Positions 7,101 to 8,560 of a stretch of 8,560 bases of DNA are shown one piece after another (the stretch's first letter is position 1; every line of letters starts with the position of its first letter). The stretch comes from Victivallales bacterium. Its GTDB lineage: Bacteria; Verrucomicrobiota; Lentisphaeria; Oligosphaerales; Oligosphaeraceae. The translations under genes were made by a program, and so were the position numbers. The notes below the pieces were generated by a model. It saw only the letters and a program-made list of their open reading frames with translations, was not told where the DNA came from and searched no databases. The stretch covers positions 1 through 8,560 of the forward strand of contig JAGCTA010000290.1 of the NCBI GenBank assembly GCA_017963875.1. The letters run 5' to 3'.

Positions 7101-8560
7101 GGGCAAAGCACGCTGACGACGTTCAGTGTTGGCGGCACAGATGCGCAACTCTTCACCAACCATCTTGGCGCGGGTGCGATGACGATGTCCGTCAAACTTC
7201 CAGCTTTGGTCGCGAAGGAGACGGCTGGGTTGCAGTTCAGGGTCAAGCGCAATGCCAAGGCAAGATTCAATGCGTTCTATTCTATTGCCAGCGTCAATGA
7301 AAAAGGTGAGCAAAAGAATGAGGCTGATTTTTATCATCATATCAGTGGTTCGGATTTCGATAAAGGCAATTGGATAATGAGCGGTCGGACAGACGTCCCG
7401 CCTGTCAAGGAAGTCACTGCAAAAGACGGGGAATGGACCACGGTGAATGCGTGGATACCGCTTCCATATCAGCGTTCTTCCAAGCAGTTTCTTGTGAAAT
7501 TTGGCGGATTTGGCATTGAGCAGCAGGATGAGTTGAGAAATGGCATTGGCGGCAATGGCCCTGGCGCAGCGTATGCCGTAGCGGATTTGGTCGCTGTCCG
7601 CTGGTCTGAACCGACGTTGGAACTTGCCGAGGGCGAATCGTTTAAGGCATATTCCGATGAAGCGGGAAAGACGCCTATAGTCGCAACGACGGTTCCCGAA
7701 TTGCTTACGGCGTTGAAATCCTCACAGAAACCTGGAGTGAACACGATATGGGCTGACATCAGTAAAGGTGAGCGCACAGTCCGCGTTCCAATTTCATGGG
7801 TCAATGATTCAGATACGCCAAAAATCAAGGTGGCGTGGGATCCAGTGATTGCGGATGCCATCCGTGTGATGTCTGAGATGGATTACCCTCATCGCATGCT
7901 TGCGAGATACAACATAACCTGCAATAAAGAGGAACTGCAATTTGTCAGGGAAAGGAATGCAGGCAAATCACGTCTCTTCACGTTCCCACGGACAGACAAA
8001 ATGATTGAAACTTTCAAGTCGGGGAAACTTCCTTTGGTGTTTACGTGCGACAGGGGCGTCAAATTGAATTTTGAGATTTCAACCACTGATGCGACGCGCA
8101 TTGACCGTGGACCGCGGATTGTCTCGCTGGACGGGTTCACAAAATTCTTCAGCAGTTTCGAGTCTGGCTTTGACACTCTACTCAGGGATGGTCCGAAAGC
8201 CAGGCAATTGCGTATCAAGCAGGATGATATTGCGGCTCAAGGCGATTATCTGATGATTTCCAATCGAGGCTCCGCCAAACGTCTGGAGGCAAATTTCAAT
8301 ACTGATTTTTCCATCGCGAATTATCCCATTGTCCAGTTCCGTTATCGCGCAAGCGATATGGCCCAAGTTAGCATGTCATTCCTGTACAAGGACAATTCGT
8401 ATGTTCGCCTGGCAAATGATGACTGGGGAAACAGTCAGGGGGTTCGCCTCGCAAATATCATTTCCTTTGATGAGGCATGGCATTCATGGACAGGAATTGT
8501 CACCGACGCCTTTTGTCGAACTACTACAATGTATCGCGCTTTATTGGTTCAAGCGGTGCC
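4158..8560 (+). CDS. Very large secreted multidomain protein, probable tandem beta-sandwich (concanavalin A/LamG-like) modules; 3' truncated
   Basis: The frame is open for 1,467 codons from the ATG to the window end, with no stop. A signal peptide is clear: MKNLMK, hydrophobic AIAICVCMACYLTAA, cleavage near A21. I do not recognise a named family or any catalytic motif. Visible organisation, with approximate residues: a small beta-rich region with SNEWTVYVDG (110-118); module A 165-375, resembling the sugar-binding/3-keto-disaccharide hydrolase-like fold (W175, GTW 180-182, FYSLKGGG, IIYHRD 255-260, ending VKPFE); module B 376-561; module C 575-725 (GQW 585-587, GDFLGDY, WLEVNGK); module D 730-936 (W739, GDW 744-746, ending VRVKP); module E 950-1150, galactose-binding-like (NGPGAAYAVAD near 1133); and a final region 1190-1467 with a second galactose-binding-like stretch from ~1335 (YPIVQFRYRASD, AWHSWTG). 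Expected role: surface or secreted glycan binding or turnover. This is inference from fold resemblance only. Base use looks even throughout. A frameshift near 8511 is suspected. Confidence 0.88.
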   Translation, partial: MKNLMKAIAICVCMACYLTAAEGIPGWKTLASAKKASGNCRVQIKSGAPYELLIVQKDGRQAKLTISQDTVAGVELVANGGSVPLQVRCAYPGKAASGDSQEVLVKIRSNEWTVYVDGALRSILAAPFVFPGSFAVPEAQAERVVGTAKFLPVANANFITNFMIEPGAPNELYPWNIQIGTWHLHTALQQAIERPETDQGRTKQAPLTADKSPNFYSLKGGGKSVDNVITAGYETYDNYVITAAMQPENGEAGVIIYHRDEAVAEGAKPDPAKAEFYAFTLRMNMPAQGMNEVRLWQQKNGAKRLIARAHVPMYQNQWYLPGIAAHGDEIICYLDHSELFRVKEQLPSGGKFGLFANTPKEIRMDDVTVKPFEYMDLQSAAGIRFNAQKSLGSVTLGGKALAEASGVQPIHLEPSSSIVIGRYHADSQVFSAKVAPQGDAWTLGLGAGWNEKGDVKYQFSIEHKPDSEKYVFSRIEQGKPAEVLSQSSLQIPWNGKEPEKGEFELMIDATQTGLLRCLKNGRVTLIWESPKDFRGAFELWTGNGTKADFRQLELASERAVFKELPQKNPVFQHDNFMRHWASPEGQWIAGKAKAMWHKGDFLGDYLIKLPCISGSELHVAVPDDKDDGPVAITINGSELTLTVNEWLMPDAKPQPQKITLTPPEGKGVDTLDYTVHHEGQWLWLEVNGKILAKHELKTSLRRYGTKARVRGLSLEHLARSKVTRSNVIDEYFNESPFMWLANGGDWQIINRFQCTPSWSHMIDEAYETMGAFWRKQIFSGDMTLEFYAGSRQGASYNLLGNYNCTIMASETSASTGYTATCTEWDHSHSQNWSRLYKNGKEMTKTNAYLAPRSRKGLYRRILNPLISQGRPYHGAWYYVKLRKIGDKLEYYFDDELIYTQHDKDVLTEGQVGIWTFLQSMTLAQIKITYDNVRVKPVPVTMLPLEEPKAPAPRNVIALGSKVNGLPVDALAASSCSVSDPVGQSTLTTFSVGGTDAQLFTNHLGAGAMTMSVKLPALVAKETAGLQFRVKRNAKARFNAFYSIASVNEKGEQKNEADFYHHISGSDFDKGNWIMSGRTDVPPVKEVTAKDGEWTTVNAWIPLPYQRSSKQFLVKFGGFGIEQQDELRNGIGGNGPGAAYAVADLVAVRWSEPTLELAEGESFKAYSDEAGKTPIVATTVPELLTALKSSQKPGVNTIWADISKGERTVRVPISWVNDSDTPKIKVAWDPVIADAIRVMSEMDYPHRMLARYNITCNKEELQFVRERNAGKSRLFTFPRTDKMIETFKSGKLPLVFTCDRGVKLNFEISTTDATRIDRGPRIVSLDGFTKFFSSFESGFDTLLRDGPKARQLRIKQDDIAAQGDYLMISNRGSAKRLEANFNTDFSIANYPIVQFRYRASDMAQVSMSFLYKDNSYVRLANDDWGNSQGVRLANIISFDEAWHSWTGIVTDAFCRTTTMYRALLVQAV
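4650..5282 (+). other. Module A of the giant protein (jelly-roll-like)
   Basis: About 210 residues opening with PWNIQIGTW and closing with a stretch (residues 327-371) that reads GDEIICYLD, ELF, LPSGGKFGLF, MDD, VKP. The alternating hydrophobic strands and the late 'G-D...Y-L-D...G-x-F-G-L...D-D-V' ending resemble bacterial LamG/DUF1080-like sugar-binding domains. No catalytic residues can be assigned. Boundaries are approximate. Confidence 0.5.
6345..6968 (+). other. Module D of the giant protein, divergent relative of module A
   Basis: About 210 residues with the same plan as module A. It has an opening W...GGDW (residues 739-746) and a closing stretch (885-936) reading GDKLEYYFDDELIY, LTEGQVGIW, YDN, VKP. 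The two endings match in order at G-D, Y-(L/F)-D, E-L, L, G-x-(F/V)-G-(L/I), D and V-K-P. Module C (575-725) shows a weaker version of the same opening (W...GQW). This suggests duplication of an ancestral beta-sandwich followed by strong divergence. Confidence 0.45.

Overview
The window looks like an accessory stretch of a chromosome from a Gram-negative anaerobe. A Lentisphaerota or other PVC-group gut-type bacterium is my best guess, at low confidence. The guess rests on three things: an oxygen-sensitive glycyl radical enzyme, exported proteins with ordinary signal peptides next to weak Shine-Dalgarno sites, and a very large secreted protein made of jelly-roll-like modules. G+C looks near 50% by eye. 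No tRNA, rRNA, CRISPR array, insertion sequence or phage gene was seen.

Layout: (1) 1-1590, + strand, is the C-terminal two thirds of a glycyl radical enzyme (pyruvate formate-lyase superfamily), cut at its 5' side by the window edge. (2) 3966-1652, - strand, is a two-gene operon. The first gene encodes an exported calcineurin-like metallophosphoesterase. The second encodes a membrane-bound sensor histidine kinase whose start codon overlaps the phosphoesterase stop codon (ATGA). A well-formed sigma70-type promoter on the - strand (TTGACT, 16 bp spacer, TATAAT) lies just upstream. (3) 3967-4157 is a divergent intergenic region with that promoter, an A/T-rich tract and a 7-bp inverted repeat. 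(4) 4158-8560, + strand, is one uninterrupted reading frame of 1,467 codons running off the window end. It encodes a secreted protein I cannot name, built from several successive probable beta-sandwich modules, two of which show related endings. It fills half the window.

How the genes relate: the phosphoesterase and kinase are almost certainly co-transcribed and probably translationally coupled, so a link between an envelope hydrolase and a sensor is plausible. No response regulator is visible for the kinase, and no radical-SAM activase for the glycyl radical enzyme; either could lie outside. The glycyl radical enzyme converges on the operon, and the giant secreted protein diverges from it. 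No direct functional link between the three units can be shown. Nothing here is clearly a new defence or mobile system. The points most worth a second look are the giant modular protein, a possible frameshift at its visible 3' end, and the phosphoesterase-kinase pair.
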